From Rhizobium sp. R634 (GTDB taxonomy: Bacteria; Pseudomonadota; Alphaproteobacteria; Rhizobiales; Rhizobiaceae): DNA of 64,000 bases. Below, piece after piece: positions 8,908 through 18,059 of the stretch (positions are counted from its first letter, which is position 1; each line of letters starts with the position of its first letter). Below the pieces are notes generated by a model. It was not told where the DNA came from, searched no databases, and worked only from the letters and a program-made list of their open reading frames with translations. Made by a program: the position numbers and the translations under genes. The stretch lies in the NCBI RefSeq assembly GCF_002211305.1, contig NZ_LOKW01000025.1, positions 62,001 through 126,000 on the forward strand, written 5' to 3'.

Positions 8908-9948
8908 TCAAGCTGACTTACGGCCCGACTGCAGGGTGGTGGAGAGAAGCGTCTGCATAGCGACGCTGTCTTCCAGCACTTGGCGCCGCCGGCTCTGCAG
9001 GATAGCGGCCTGCAAGCGGTTCGATTCACGGGCAATGCTTTCCGCACTCCAGTGACGCAGCGCCTGCTCGATAATCGGCTTGCGGCGAAAATGCAAATGC
9101 CGGCCCATTGTCTGCATGATCTGCGGCGCTTGAATTCGTTTCTCTTCCATTTCGGCGCGCATCGTATCGAGAAGCTGAAATTGCTTCAGGCATGCCTGGA
9201 GCACGAGGAAAATCGCCGTCTTCGAGCTGCTGATCTTCTGCATCGCGTGCAAAAAGGCGTTCAGATCGCCGGTGAGAATTGCGTCCACCGCGTCGTCAAC
9301 CGAGATGGCGCTCGCATCGCCGATTATTTCGGTGACGTGATGTTCTTCAATGGTATCCAAGCCGCGGCAGTAGAGCGCCAACTTGCGCACTTCGTTGCGG
9401 GAAGCGATGCGATCGCCGCCGATCAACGCGACCAGCGCCTGGCGCGCGGCTGGCGTAATGCCGAGCTTTTCCGCGCCGAGTTCAACGTCTATCAATCCGT
9501 TGAGAGCGCGACTGTCGTCAGCATAGGAGGGGATCGTCATGATCGCTCGGGCGGCTTCCGCCGCCTTGCGAAGCAGTGATCCCTTCTTGAGATCGCCGGC
9601 TTCGACGATCAGATGGGCGGCTTCGAGCGGCTTTTCGGCCAGCAGCGCCAATGAATCGACCAGGTATTTTTCGTTGGCGGCGCCGCGAATCCAGATCAGT
9701 TTCTCGCCGCCGAACAGGCCGATGGACTGGGCTTCGTCAACCAGCCTGCCGGGATCCTTCTGCAGGTCGCCGATATCGAGCTTCGTCAACGAGAAAGGGT
9801 CGTCGAGGGCGACACCGGTCTTGCCGGCGAGCTGGCTCGCGCGCTCGGATACGAGACCGCGGTCCGGCCCGTAAATGACGAAGATCCGGTAGTTCCGCGC
9901 CGATTTCTGCAGAAAGTTTTCGAATTCGTGGGACTTTATCTCCGCCAC
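8908..9948 (-). CDS. holA: DNA polymerase III subunit delta
   Basis: HolA is the delta subunit of the clamp loader, which opens the sliding clamp and loads it on primed DNA. The 346-residue protein shows the family N-terminal segment NYRIFVIYGPDRGLVSERA and a C-terminal collar region with the conserved AILQSRRR. It lies downstream of leuS and lptE on the same strand with a gap of ten bases to lptE, so it is probably the last gene of that operon. The leuS-lptE-holA order is also seen in many other bacteria. Confidence 0.93.
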   Translation of the reverse strand: MAEIKSHEFENFLQKSARNYRIFVIYGPDRGLVSERASQLAGKTGVALDDPFSLTKLDIGDLQKDPGRLVDEAQSIGLFGGEKLIWIRGAANEKYLVDSLALLAEKPLEAAHLIVEAGDLKKGSLLRKAAEAARAIMTIPSYADDSRALNGLIDVELGAEKLGITPAARQALVALIGGDRIASRNEVRKLALYCRGLDTIEEHHVTEIIGDASAISVDDAVDAILTGDLNAFLHAMQKISSSKTAIFLVLQACLKQFQLLDTMRAEMEEKRIQAPQIMQTMGRHLHFRRKPIIEQALRHWSAESIARESNRLQAAILQSRRRQVLEDSVAMQTLLSTTLQSGRKSA

Positions 9949-9958
9949 ATCTCCGCCC

Positions 9959-10480
9959 TCAACGGCTGAGGGCGGCGGCGATATCGGCTCCTACGAATTC
10001 TGCCGCCTGATCCGCCGCCCGGTTTTCCGCGTCACGAATCGCCCTTTGCTTGGCGAATTCCTGCTCGGAGAAGTCCACCAGCGCGGTCGCCTGGCGGCTG
10101 CCGGCCTTGATGACATGATTGTCGGAGGTCGCACGCAGCGTGTAGGTGACGTTGACGGTCACGCGGCCGGCTCGCGACGTGTCGGAGGATTCGACGAGCA
10201 GCGTATCGGCAACGGCCGAGGTGGCGTGCATCTCGACCTCATATTGCGGGTTGACCGCTTCGCCGGCGCCACGTGACGCCAGGAAGATCAGGCGGTTGCG
10301 CACCTGCTGCTCGACCCGGCTGCCCGCCTCGGAAAAGCCGACCGAGGACAGCTTTTCGACCACGCCGGATTGCTCGGAATAAAGCGGCCGGACCTGGCAG
10401 GCCGAAAGAAAAGCCGAGGCGGCAAGGATCATGGCGATGCCGGCATTGCGGGCCAGCTTGCAAGCGATATCAGACGACAA
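9959..10480 (-). CDS. lptE: LPS-assembly outer membrane lipoprotein LptE
   Basis: LptE plugs the LptD barrel and helps deliver lipopolysaccharide to the outer leaflet. The 173-residue product has a lipoprotein signal peptide with hydrophobic core and lipobox LSAC, giving a lipidated cysteine near residue 28, followed by VRPLYS, typical of LptE. The start is a TTG at 10480 that overlaps the 3' end of leuS by 11 bases; AAAGGA lies nine bases upstream inside leuS. An in-frame stop just upstream rules out a longer form. It sits between leuS and holA, the usual position. Confidence 0.88.
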   Translation of the reverse strand: MSSDIACKLARNAGIAMILAASAFLSACQVRPLYSEQSGVVEKLSSVGFSEAGSRVEQQVRNRLIFLASRGAGEAVNPQYEVEMHATSAVADTLLVESSDTSRAGRVTVNVTYTLRATSDNHVIKAGSRQATALVDFSEQEFAKQRAIRDAENRAADQAAEFVGADIAAALSR

Positions 10481-13100
10481 TGTTCACAATCCTTTGGGGA
10501 ACCACGATGATCTTCTTCGGTGCCTGCCCGTTCAGCGCGTTCTTCACCGCATCCAGATCCAGCACGGCGTTGGTGACGGCATTCTGATCTGCGTCGCGAG
10601 AAATTGTCAATTCAGCGCGCTTCTTGCCGTTGATCTGCACGGGCAGAACGACGTCGTTTTCCATCACCAGCGTTTCGTCGTAACGCGGCCAGTCCGTACG
10701 GGCGAGAAGCTCATCATTGCCGAGCGCGGCCCAGCATTCTTCGGCCAGATGCGGCGTCATCGGCGCGACGAGCTGGATCAGGATTTCGGCAGCGTCACGC
10801 ACCGCCGCGCGATAGGCGGCATCGCCCTCGCCTGCCGCAACCTTCGTCAGCGGCGCGGCGAGCGCATTGACGAGCTCATAGATGCGGGCGACGGCCTTGT
10901 TGAACCAGAGCTTGTCGTAGTCGTTCTGAACGGCCTTCAGCGTCTTATGCGCCGCCTGCGAGATCGCCAGCGCCTCGCCTTCTGTGGCCGGCGCGGGTGT
11001 CACGGCCGACAAGGCTTCCGCGGCTTCGGAAATCAGCCGCCACAGGCGCTGGGTGAAGCGATGAGCGCCTTCGACGCCGGCTTCCGACCAGATGACATCG
11101 CGCTCCGGCGGAGAGTCGGACAAAACGAAGAAACGGGCGGTATCGGCCCCGTAAGAGGCAATGATATCGTCCGGATCGACAACGTTCTTCTTCGACTTCG
11201 ACATTTTCTCGATCGAGCCGATGGCGACCTCCTCGCTTGAGGTCAGCAGGAAGGCGCGGCGTTTGCCGTCGAGCTCTTCGATGCGGATATCGGCGGGGGC
11301 CACCCACTCGCGGCTGGCGCCGGCGCCGCGGCTGTAGGTCTCATGGACGACCATGCCCTGGGTGAAGAGGCCTTTGAAAGGCTCACTCGCCGCGACATGG
11401 CCGGTCTCGCGCATGGCGCGGGTGAAGAAGCGGGAATAGAGCAGATGCAGGATCGCGTGCTCGATGCCGCCGATATACTGATCGACCGGCAGCCAACGAT
11501 TAGCCGCCTCAGGATCTGTGGGCTTGGCTTCCCACGGCGCGGTGAAGCGGGTGAAATACCAGCTCGAATCGACGAAGGTATCCATCGTATCCGTCTCGCG
11601 GCGCGCGTCCTTGCCGCAATGCGGGCAGGCGACGTGGCGCCACGTCGGATGGCGGTCGAGCGGATTGCCGGGCTGGTCGAAGGTGACGTCTTCCGGCAGT
11701 TTCACCGGCAGGTCCTTCTTCGGCACCGGCACGACGCCGCAGGCATCGCAATGGATGACCGGGATCGGGCAGCCCCAATAGCGCTGACGCGAAATGCCCC
11801 AGTCGCGCAGGCGGAAATTGATCTTGCGTTCGCCCTGCGGCGCGTTGCCGAGCGACGCGGCCGACAGCTGGTCGGCAACGATATTAAAGGCCTCTTCCGT
11901 CGTCTTGCCGTCGAGGAAGCGCGAATTGATCATGACGCCATCGCCGTCATAGGCGGTATCGCCAACGGAAAAGCTCGCGGCGTCGCCGTCGCTCGGCATG
12001 ACGACGGGCACGACCGGCAGGCCGTATTTCCGGGCGAAATCGAGGTCGCGCTGGTCGCCGGACGGGCAGCCGAAGATCGCGCCCGTGCCGTAATCCATCA
12101 GCACGAAATTGGCGATATAGACGGGCAGCTCCCAAGAGGGATCGAGCGGATGGCGGACGCGGATGCCGGTGTTCAAGCCCTTCTTTTCAGCAGTTTCGAG
12201 CGCTGCGAGCGAAGTGCCGGCGCGGCGGCATTCCTCGCAGAAAGCCTCGATTTCGGCGTTCTTGGCGGCGGCGTCCTTGGCCAGCGGGTGATCGGCGGCG
12301 ATCGCCAGGAAGGAAGCGCCGAAGAGCGTGTCCGGACGGGTCGTATAGACGGTAATCTCCGTCTCGCCGGCCGGCGCCGTTTCCGGCACGATCTCCCAGC
12401 GGATCGTCAGGCCTTCCGAACGGCCGATCCAGTTCTTCTGCATCAGGCGGACTTTTTCCGGCCACTGGTCGAGCGTATCCAGCGCGTCCAGCAGATCCTG
12501 GCTGAAATCGGTGATCTTGAAGAACCACTGCGTCAGTTCGCGCTGTTCGACCAGCGCGCCGGAACGCCAGCCGCGGCCGTCGATCACCTGTTCATTGGCG
12601 AGCACGGTGTTGTCGACCGGATCCCAGTTCACTTTCGACTGCTTGCGGTAGACCAAACCCTTCTCCAGGAAATCCACGAAGAGATGCTGCTGGTGCTGGT
12701 AATATTCGACGTCGCAGGTGGCGAATTCGCGGCTCCAATCCAGCGAAAGTCCCATGGCCTTCAGCTGCGCCTTCATCGAGGCGATGTTCTGGTAGGTCCA
12801 CGAAGCCGGATGGACGCCGCGTTCCATGGCGGCGTTTTCGGCCGGCATGCCGAAGGCGTCCCAGCCCATCGGATGCAGGACGTTATAGCCGCGGGCGCGC
12901 TTGTAGCGGGCGACGACATCGCCCATGGCGTAATTGCGGACATGGCCCATGTGAATGCGCCCCGAGGGATAGGGGAACATTTCGAGGACGTAATATTTTT
13001 CGCGCGGATCTGAATTGTCGGTTTCGAAGACCTTGTCTTCGTTCCATTTCTGCTGCCAGCGGGGCTCGGCATCGCGCGGATTATAACGTTCGGTGGCCAT
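10470..13100 (-). CDS. leuS: Leucyl-tRNA synthetase
   Basis: LeuRS charges tRNA-Leu. The 876-residue protein is a full-length class I synthetase. The HIGH motif appears as HMGH at residues 50-53 within PSGRIHMGHVRNYA, an editing (CP1) domain follows, and the KMSKS loop lies near residue 633. A zinc-type cysteine cluster is visible in the CDACG and CPHCG segments. Its 3' end overlaps lptE, and holA follows, forming one probable operon transcribed toward parB. Confidence 0.97.
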   Translation of the reverse strand: MATERYNPRDAEPRWQQKWNEDKVFETDNSDPREKYYVLEMFPYPSGRIHMGHVRNYAMGDVVARYKRARGYNVLHPMGWDAFGMPAENAAMERGVHPASWTYQNIASMKAQLKAMGLSLDWSREFATCDVEYYQHQQHLFVDFLEKGLVYRKQSKVNWDPVDNTVLANEQVIDGRGWRSGALVEQRELTQWFFKITDFSQDLLDALDTLDQWPEKVRLMQKNWIGRSEGLTIRWEIVPETAPAGETEITVYTTRPDTLFGASFLAIAADHPLAKDAAAKNAEIEAFCEECRRAGTSLAALETAEKKGLNTGIRVRHPLDPSWELPVYIANFVLMDYGTGAIFGCPSGDQRDLDFARKYGLPVVPVVMPSDGDAASFSVGDTAYDGDGVMINSRFLDGKTTEEAFNIVADQLSAASLGNAPQGERKINFRLRDWGISRQRYWGCPIPVIHCDACGVVPVPKKDLPVKLPEDVTFDQPGNPLDRHPTWRHVACPHCGKDARRETDTMDTFVDSSWYFTRFTAPWEAKPTDPEAANRWLPVDQYIGGIEHAILHLLYSRFFTRAMRETGHVAASEPFKGLFTQGMVVHETYSRGAGASREWVAPADIRIEELDGKRRAFLLTSSEEVAIGSIEKMSKSKKNVVDPDDIIASYGADTARFFVLSDSPPERDVIWSEAGVEGAHRFTQRLWRLISEAAEALSAVTPAPATEGEALAISQAAHKTLKAVQNDYDKLWFNKAVARIYELVNALAAPLTKVAAGEGDAAYRAAVRDAAEILIQLVAPMTPHLAEECWAALGNDELLARTDWPRYDETLVMENDVVLPVQINGKKRAELTISRDADQNAVTNAVLDLDAVKNALNGQAPKKIIVVPQRIVNIVV

Positions 13101-13301
13101 CGTATTCGAAATTCCGGAAAATCAGGGGAGGTTGGTCGAGACCTTCACCACGAAACCACGGTAGCGTCAAGTTTTGCAGGCGCTGCAAGCGTCCGATCTT
13201 CATGTGGCGCAAGCGATTTCGCGAAAGCGGGTCTTGGCAAGCACAGAATGGCTGGCTAGTTCATTGCCATTCTTTTCACGCTGATATGTCGAGGCAGAAC
13301 A

Positions 13302-13961
13302 ATGGAACTTCAAGAGCGCTTGGACGAGGTGCGGTCGCGGATCGCGGCCGGGGAACGCCAGGCAGGCCGTCCGGCTGGCTCCGTTCAGCTCGTGGCCGTG
13401 TCGAAGACATTCGAGGCGGAGGCGATCCGCCCGGCGATCGATGCCGGGCAGCGGGTCTTCGGCGAAAACCGGGTGCAGGAAAGCCAGGGCAAGTGGCCGG
13501 CGCTGAAGGTCGAGCATCCCGATATCGAACTGCATCTGATCGGGCCGCTGCAATCGAACAAGGCGGCGGATGCCGTGGCGCTTTTCGATGTCATCGAGAC
13601 CGTCGACCGGGAAAAGATCGCCCGCGCCCTGGCGGACGAAATGAAGCGGCAAGGCAAGACGCGCCGGCTCTACATCCAGGTCAATACCGGCCTCGAGCCG
13701 CAGAAGGCGGGCATCGCTCCGGAGGAGACGCCGGCCTTCGTCACGCTCTGCCGCGATGAACTCGGCCTGTCCATCGAGGGGTTGATGTGCATTCCGCCGG
13801 CCGAGGAAAATCCGGGGCCGCATTTCGCGCTTCTAGCGAAGCTCGCCCTGAAATGCGGCGTTGAAAAGCTCTCCATGGGCATGTCCGGCGATTACGAGAC
13901 GGCGATCGCCTTCGGCGCCACCAGCGTGCGTGTCGGGTCGGCGATTTTCGGCGCGCGCTGA
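13302..13961 (+). CDS. YggS-family pyridoxal phosphate homeostasis protein
   Basis: Members of this family bind pyridoxal 5'-phosphate and buffer vitamin B6 and amino acid pools; no catalytic activity is known. The 219-residue protein folds as a single alanine-racemase-type barrel. The PLP lysine is K35 in LVAVSKTFEA. The motifs FGENRVQE, LIGPLQSNK and the C-terminal GMSGDYETAI followed by VRVGSAIFG are diagnostic. It is divergent from leuS with a 200-base gap that holds no other gene. Confidence 0.93.
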   Translation: MELQERLDEVRSRIAAGERQAGRPAGSVQLVAVSKTFEAEAIRPAIDAGQRVFGENRVQESQGKWPALKVEHPDIELHLIGPLQSNKAADAVALFDVIETVDREKIARALADEMKRQGKTRRLYIQVNTGLEPQKAGIAPEETPAFVTLCRDELGLSIEGLMCIPPAEENPGPHFALLAKLALKCGVEKLSMGMSGDYETAIAFGATSVRVGSAIFGAR

Positions 13962-14044
13962 TACTCTGCTTTGGTCGGGCTTCCCGTTCCCCTCGCCGCT
14001 GCCTAGATTAATATCGAGGCTTTGCATGTCCTGGGGAGGAGCAG

Positions 14045-15955
14045 ATGCAGAACGGCTATCATCAGGTCTATGCGGCCTGGAAACGCGATCCCGAAGCCTT
14101 TTGGCGCGAAGCCGCCGCCGATATCGACTGGTTCAAGCCGCCGGAGCGGATATTTTCGCCCGATGACGGCGTCTATGGCCGCTGGTTTTCGGGGGCCGAA
14201 ACCAATACCTGCCATAATTGTCTGGACCGGCACGTGGCCGCCGGACGCGGCAGCGAGACGGCGATCCTCTTCGACAGCGCGATGACCGGCGAGAAACGCC
14301 GTTTCACCTATGACGAGGCGCTTGCCGAGGTGAAGGCGATCGCAGCGACGCTGCTCGAGTTCGGCATCGGCAAGGGCGACCGTGTGATCCTCTATATGCC
14401 GATGGTGCCGCAGGCGGTGTTTTCCATGCTCGCCTGCGCCCGCATCGGCGCTGTCCATTCCGTCGTTTTCGGCGGCTTCGCCGCCAGCGAGCTTGCGGCG
14501 CGCATCGACGACAGCGGAGCCAAGCTGGTGATCACTGCGAGCTGCGGGCTCGAGCCCGGCCGCACCGTCGCCTACAAACCCTTGGTGGATCAGGCGACCG
14601 AGATCGCGCAAGCGAAGCCCGGGCACTGCCTGGTGCTGCAGCGGCCCGAGCTTCGGGCAGATCTCGTCAGCGGCCGCGATCAGGATTTCGAGGCAGCGGT
14701 GGCGCGCCACCGCGGCGCCGAGATTGCCTGCGTTTCCGTCAAGGCGACCGACCCGCTCTACATTCTCTACACGTCGGGTACGACGGGGCAGCCGAAGGGC
14801 GTCGTGCGCGACAATGGCGGCCATATGGTCGCGCTCAGCTGGTCGATGCGGAATATCTACGGCTTGAAGCCCGGCGAAGTCTTCTGGACGGCTTCCGATA
14901 TCGGCTGGGTCGTCGGGCATTCCTATATCGTCTATGCCCCGCTGATTGCGGGCGTGACGACGCTGATCTTCGAGGGAAAGCCTGTGGGGACCCCGGATGC
15001 CGGCGCATTCTGGCGGATCGTCTCGGAATATCAGGTGCGCGTTCTCTTTACGGCGCCGACCGCATTCCGCGCCATCCGGCGGGAGGATGGCGCGGGCGAA
15101 CTGCTGCGGAAATATTCCATGCCGGATTTCCGGGCGCTGTTTCTCGCCGGCGAGAGGGCGGATCCGGAGACGCTGAAATGGGCGGAGCGCATGCTCGGCG
15201 CGCCCGTGATCGATCACTGGTGGCAGACGGAGACCGGCTGGCCGATCGCCGCGAACCCGCTCGGTCTCGGCGCCCTCCCCGTCAAACACGGCTCGCCGAC
15301 GCTGCCGATGCCCGGCTACGACATCGCGGTGCTCGACGATGCCGGCCATCCGGTCGAGGCGGGAACGCTCGGCAACATCGTCATAAAGCTTCCCTTGTCA
15401 CCGGGCTGCCTGCCGACCCCGCGGAAGGCCGACGACCGTTTTCGGTCGGCCTATCTCGACGAGTTTCCGGGTTCCTACAAGACGGCCGATGCCGGCTATG
15501 TCGATGAGGACGGCTATCTCTTCATCATGTCGCGCACCGACGACATCATCAATTGCGCCGGTCATCGGCTTTCGACCGGCGCGATGGAGGAGGTCTGCGC
15601 GCGCCATCCCGATGTCGCCGAATGCGCTGTGATCGGCGTGAACGACGTGCTGAAGGGCCAGGCGCCCTGCGGTTTCCTGGTGCCGAAACGGGATGTTTCC
15701 CGTGAAACCGCGGTGATCGAATCAGAGGTCGTGGCGATGATTCGCGAATCGATCGGGCCTGTTGCGGCCTTCAAAACGGCCATTACCGTTAACCGATTGC
15801 CGAAGACGCGCTCCGGAAAAATTCTGCGTGGCACGATGCAGAAAATCGCCGACGGCATACCGTGGAAAATGCCTGCGACCATTGATGATCCGGCGACTTT
15901 GGAGGAGATCGCCGAGGCGCTGCGCAAACGCGGTTTCGGCTCCCTGCCGATGTGA
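14045..15955 (+). CDS. prpE: Propionyl-CoA synthetase
   Basis: This acyl-adenylate-forming enzyme activates propionate to propionyl-CoA through a propionyl-AMP intermediate. The 636-residue protein has the AMP-binding P-loop YTSGTTGQPKGVVRDNGGH. The RDNGGH extension is characteristic of PrpE rather than of acetyl-CoA synthetase (whose local counterpart reads HTTGGY). The C-terminal acylated lysine lies in TRSGKILRGTM. A strong GGGGAGGAG ribosome site precedes the ATG. A parS-like sequence lies within the coding region at 15694. Substrate preference is inferred from family, and related short acids are possible. Confidence 0.88.
   Translation: MQNGYHQVYAAWKRDPEAFWREAAADIDWFKPPERIFSPDDGVYGRWFSGAETNTCHNCLDRHVAAGRGSETAILFDSAMTGEKRRFTYDEALAEVKAIAATLLEFGIGKGDRVILYMPMVPQAVFSMLACARIGAVHSVVFGGFAASELAARIDDSGAKLVITASCGLEPGRTVAYKPLVDQATEIAQAKPGHCLVLQRPELRADLVSGRDQDFEAAVARHRGAEIACVSVKATDPLYILYTSGTTGQPKGVVRDNGGHMVALSWSMRNIYGLKPGEVFWTASDIGWVVGHSYIVYAPLIAGVTTLIFEGKPVGTPDAGAFWRIVSEYQVRVLFTAPTAFRAIRREDGAGELLRKYSMPDFRALFLAGERADPETLKWAERMLGAPVIDHWWQTETGWPIAANPLGLGALPVKHGSPTLPMPGYDIAVLDDAGHPVEAGTLGNIVIKLPLSPGCLPTPRKADDRFRSAYLDEFPGSYKTADAGYVDEDGYLFIMSRTDDIINCAGHRLSTGAMEEVCARHPDVAECAVIGVNDVLKGQAPCGFLVPKRDVSRETAVIESEVVAMIRESIGPVAAFKTAITVNRLPKTRSGKILRGTMQKIADGIPWKMPATIDDPATLEEIAEALRKRGFGSLPM
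15694..15709. promoter_or_regulatory. parS-like site within prpE
   Basis: TGTTTCCCGTGAAACC matches the parS consensus at 14 of 16 positions, with one core substitution. It lies about 9 kb from the perfect site. ParB binding is uncertain because the central CACGTG becomes CCCGTG. Confidence 0.35.
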
Positions 15956-16109
15956 AATTAATCATTCCGAAAGTCTAATTGAGAAATTATTAACCATGTT
16001 GCGCAAGGATTTGTTAACGGCAATGGCTTGCACAGCAGGCTTTGCATGACGCGGTCGCCGTTACCGGCTCAGTCCGGAATGCCCTTTCTCAACGATTGTG
16101 GGACGGATC

Positions 16110-17045
16110 ATGACAAGTATCCTCACGAACAACGCTGCCATGGCAGCGCTGCAGACTTTGCGTGGTGTAAACGATAGCCTCAAGGACACCCAGGGTCGCG
16201 TCTCCTCAGGGTATCGTGTGGAGAAGGCGGCCGACAATGCCGCCTACTGGTCGATCGCAACGACCATGCGTTCGGACAACAAGGCGCTTTCGGCCGTCTC
16301 CGATGCCCTCGGTCTTGGCGCGGCCAAGGTCGATACCGCCTATGCCGCCATGGACAGCGCTCTTGATGTCGTCAGCGAAATCAAGGCGAAGATCGTCGCC
16401 GCCACGGAAAAAGGCGTCGACAAGACCAAGATCCAGCAGGAACTCGACCAGCTGCAGGAGCAGCTCCTGAGCATCGCTCAGTCGGCTTCCTTCTCCGGTG
16501 AGAACTGGGTCGCCGGTGCTTCCGGCACGAAGAGCGTCGTCTCTTCCTTCGTCCGCGACGGCAGCAATGCGGTTTCGGTGAAAATGACGGATTACGTACT
16601 GAACTCGGGCACGCTCGGAAACGTGCTCTTCGGCATGACCTCCACCGGTGCGATCGAGACCACCAGCGGCATCATCGGAACCGCCTTCAATGGGACCTAT
16701 GGCGGCACGGTCATCGTCATGCCGTCGATCTATGCGCTCGACATCACCAATTTCACCCAGGGCCAGCTCGATTCGGCTCTGACCGGCATCGAACTGGTGC
16801 TCGGAGCCATGACCGCGGCCGGCTCGGCTCTGGGTTCGATCTCGACCCGTATCCAGCTGCAGGAGAATTTCGTCAGCGGTCTTCACGATTCCATCGATTC
16901 GGGCATCGGCCGCCTGGTCGATGCGGATATGGAAGAAGAATCGAGCAAGCTCTCTGCATTGCAGACGCAGCAGCAGCTTGGCATCCAGTCGCTTTCGATC
17001 GCCAATAGCTCGGCACAGAACATCCTCACGCTGTTCCGCAGCTGA
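16110..17045 (+). CDS. Flagellin
   Basis: This is a flagellar filament subunit of 311 residues. The N-terminal D0/D1 region begins TSILTNNAAMAALQTLR, followed by the flagellin hallmark RVSSGYRVEKAADNAAYWSI. The C-terminal coiled region ends SIANSSAQNILTLFR. The start at 16110 is chosen because it places the conserved MTSILTN at the N terminus; four extra codons upstream (16098) are unneeded. The short variable centre is typical of rhizobial complex flagellins. No other flagellar gene lies within the window, so this is a dispersed member of a multi-flagellin set. It ends at its own bidirectional terminator. Confidence 0.93.
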   Translation: MTSILTNNAAMAALQTLRGVNDSLKDTQGRVSSGYRVEKAADNAAYWSIATTMRSDNKALSAVSDALGLGAAKVDTAYAAMDSALDVVSEIKAKIVAATEKGVDKTKIQQELDQLQEQLLSIAQSASFSGENWVAGASGTKSVVSSFVRDGSNAVSVKMTDYVLNSGTLGNVLFGMTSTGAIETTSGIIGTAFNGTYGGTVIVMPSIYALDITNFTQGQLDSALTGIELVLGAMTAAGSALGSISTRIQLQENFVSGLHDSIDSGIGRLVDADMEEESSKLSALQTQQQLGIQSLSIANSSAQNILTLFRS

Positions 17046-17068
17046 TCCGGGACAGGCGATCCCCAATA

Positions 17069-17110
17069 AAAAACCCCGCCGGGCGGTTCATTCCATCCGG
17101 CGGGGTTTTT
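17069..17110. terminator. Bidirectional terminator between flagellin and trcR
   Basis: AAAAACCCCGCCGG at 17069-17082 pairs perfectly with CCGGCGGGGTTTTT at 17097-17110 across a 14-base loop. A tracts and T tracts on both sides allow termination of both convergent genes. Confidence 0.92.
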
Positions 17111-17128
17111 GATGTGGCAGCTGATATC

Positions 17129-17830
17129 TCAGTACTGATCTTCGTCGTCTTCGTCCTTCGGGGCCGAGCGCAGCGAGCTCAGCTTGCGGAAGACGGCATC
17201 GGCGTCGATTTCCTTTTCCTCTTCGCGCTCATAGCTCGGGGTCAGGCGCTCGGTTTCCTGGGCCGATTGCAGCGTTGCGCCAAGCTCGGCGGCGGTCGGC
17301 AGCGGACGGCCCTTGGAAGCCTTTTCCACTTCCATATCGAGATCGATCTGGCTGCAGAGGCCGAGCGTGACGGGATCCATCGGCGCCAGGTTTGCGGAAT
17401 TCCAGTGTGTGCGCTCGCGGATCTGCTCGATGGTCGATTTCGTCGTGCCGACGAGGCGGGAAATCTGCGCGTCCTTCAGCTCCGGATGGTTGCGAACGAG
17501 CCAGAGAATGGCGTTCGGGCGGTCCTGGCGCTTGGAGACCGGCGTATAGCGCGGGCCGCGGCGCTTGGATTCCGGCACGCGCACCTTCGGTTCGGAAAGC
17601 TTAAGCTTGTGGTTCGGATTGGCTTCGGCGCGGGCGATTTCGTCACGGGAAAGCTGTCCCGTCGAGATCGGATCAAGGCCCTTGATGCCCTGGGCGGCTT
17701 CGCCATCGGCGATCGCCTTGACTTCCAACGGATGCAGTTTGCAGAACTGCGCGATCTGATCGAAAGACAGCGCCGTGTTGTCGACAAGCCAGATGGCGGT
17801 CGCCTTCGGCATGAGCAATGTTTGAGCCAT
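17129..17830 (-). CDS. trcR: Cell-cycle transcriptional regulator TrcR (DUF1013)
   Basis: The 233-residue protein belongs to the DUF1013/TrcR family, an alphaproteobacterial group of DNA-binding cell-cycle regulators. The conserved N terminus MAQTLLMPKATAIWLVDNTA is present. A helix-turn-helix-like segment follows (LSFDQIAQFCKLHPLEVKAI), and a second one is near the middle (AQISRLVGTTKSTIEQI). The C-terminal third is charged and acidic, ending DEDDEDQY. It shares a 229-base divergent intergenic region with acs. The target genes cannot be read from sequence. Confidence 0.85.
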   Translation of the reverse strand: MAQTLLMPKATAIWLVDNTALSFDQIAQFCKLHPLEVKAIADGEAAQGIKGLDPISTGQLSRDEIARAEANPNHKLKLSEPKVRVPESKRRGPRYTPVSKRQDRPNAILWLVRNHPELKDAQISRLVGTTKSTIEQIRERTHWNSANLAPMDPVTLGLCSQIDLDMEVEKASKGRPLPTAAELGATLQSAQETERLTPSYEREEEKEIDADAVFRKLSSLRSAPKDEDDEDQY

Positions 17831-18059
17831 GGATATAGTCCTTCTATCGTCCGCGCCGGTCGCGGTCCGTGGATTGTCACCACAATGTCCGGGAAATATG
17901 CCGCTATATAACCGTACTGTCGCAGAATTGCAATTCTTCCGAAATCAAATGACCTTTGTCTAATTGCCGTGGCGATGCGACCTGCTATGAATTGCCGTGA
18001 TTTGAAGTCCGGGCTCATAAATCGCTTGGCCCGTCGCATGTCCCATGAGGAGGAGTTCC

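Noticed and set aside
15956..16109. A sigma-54 promoter for the flagellin gene
   Set aside because: GG and GC elements are present but not with the required ten-base spacing, so no promoter call is made.
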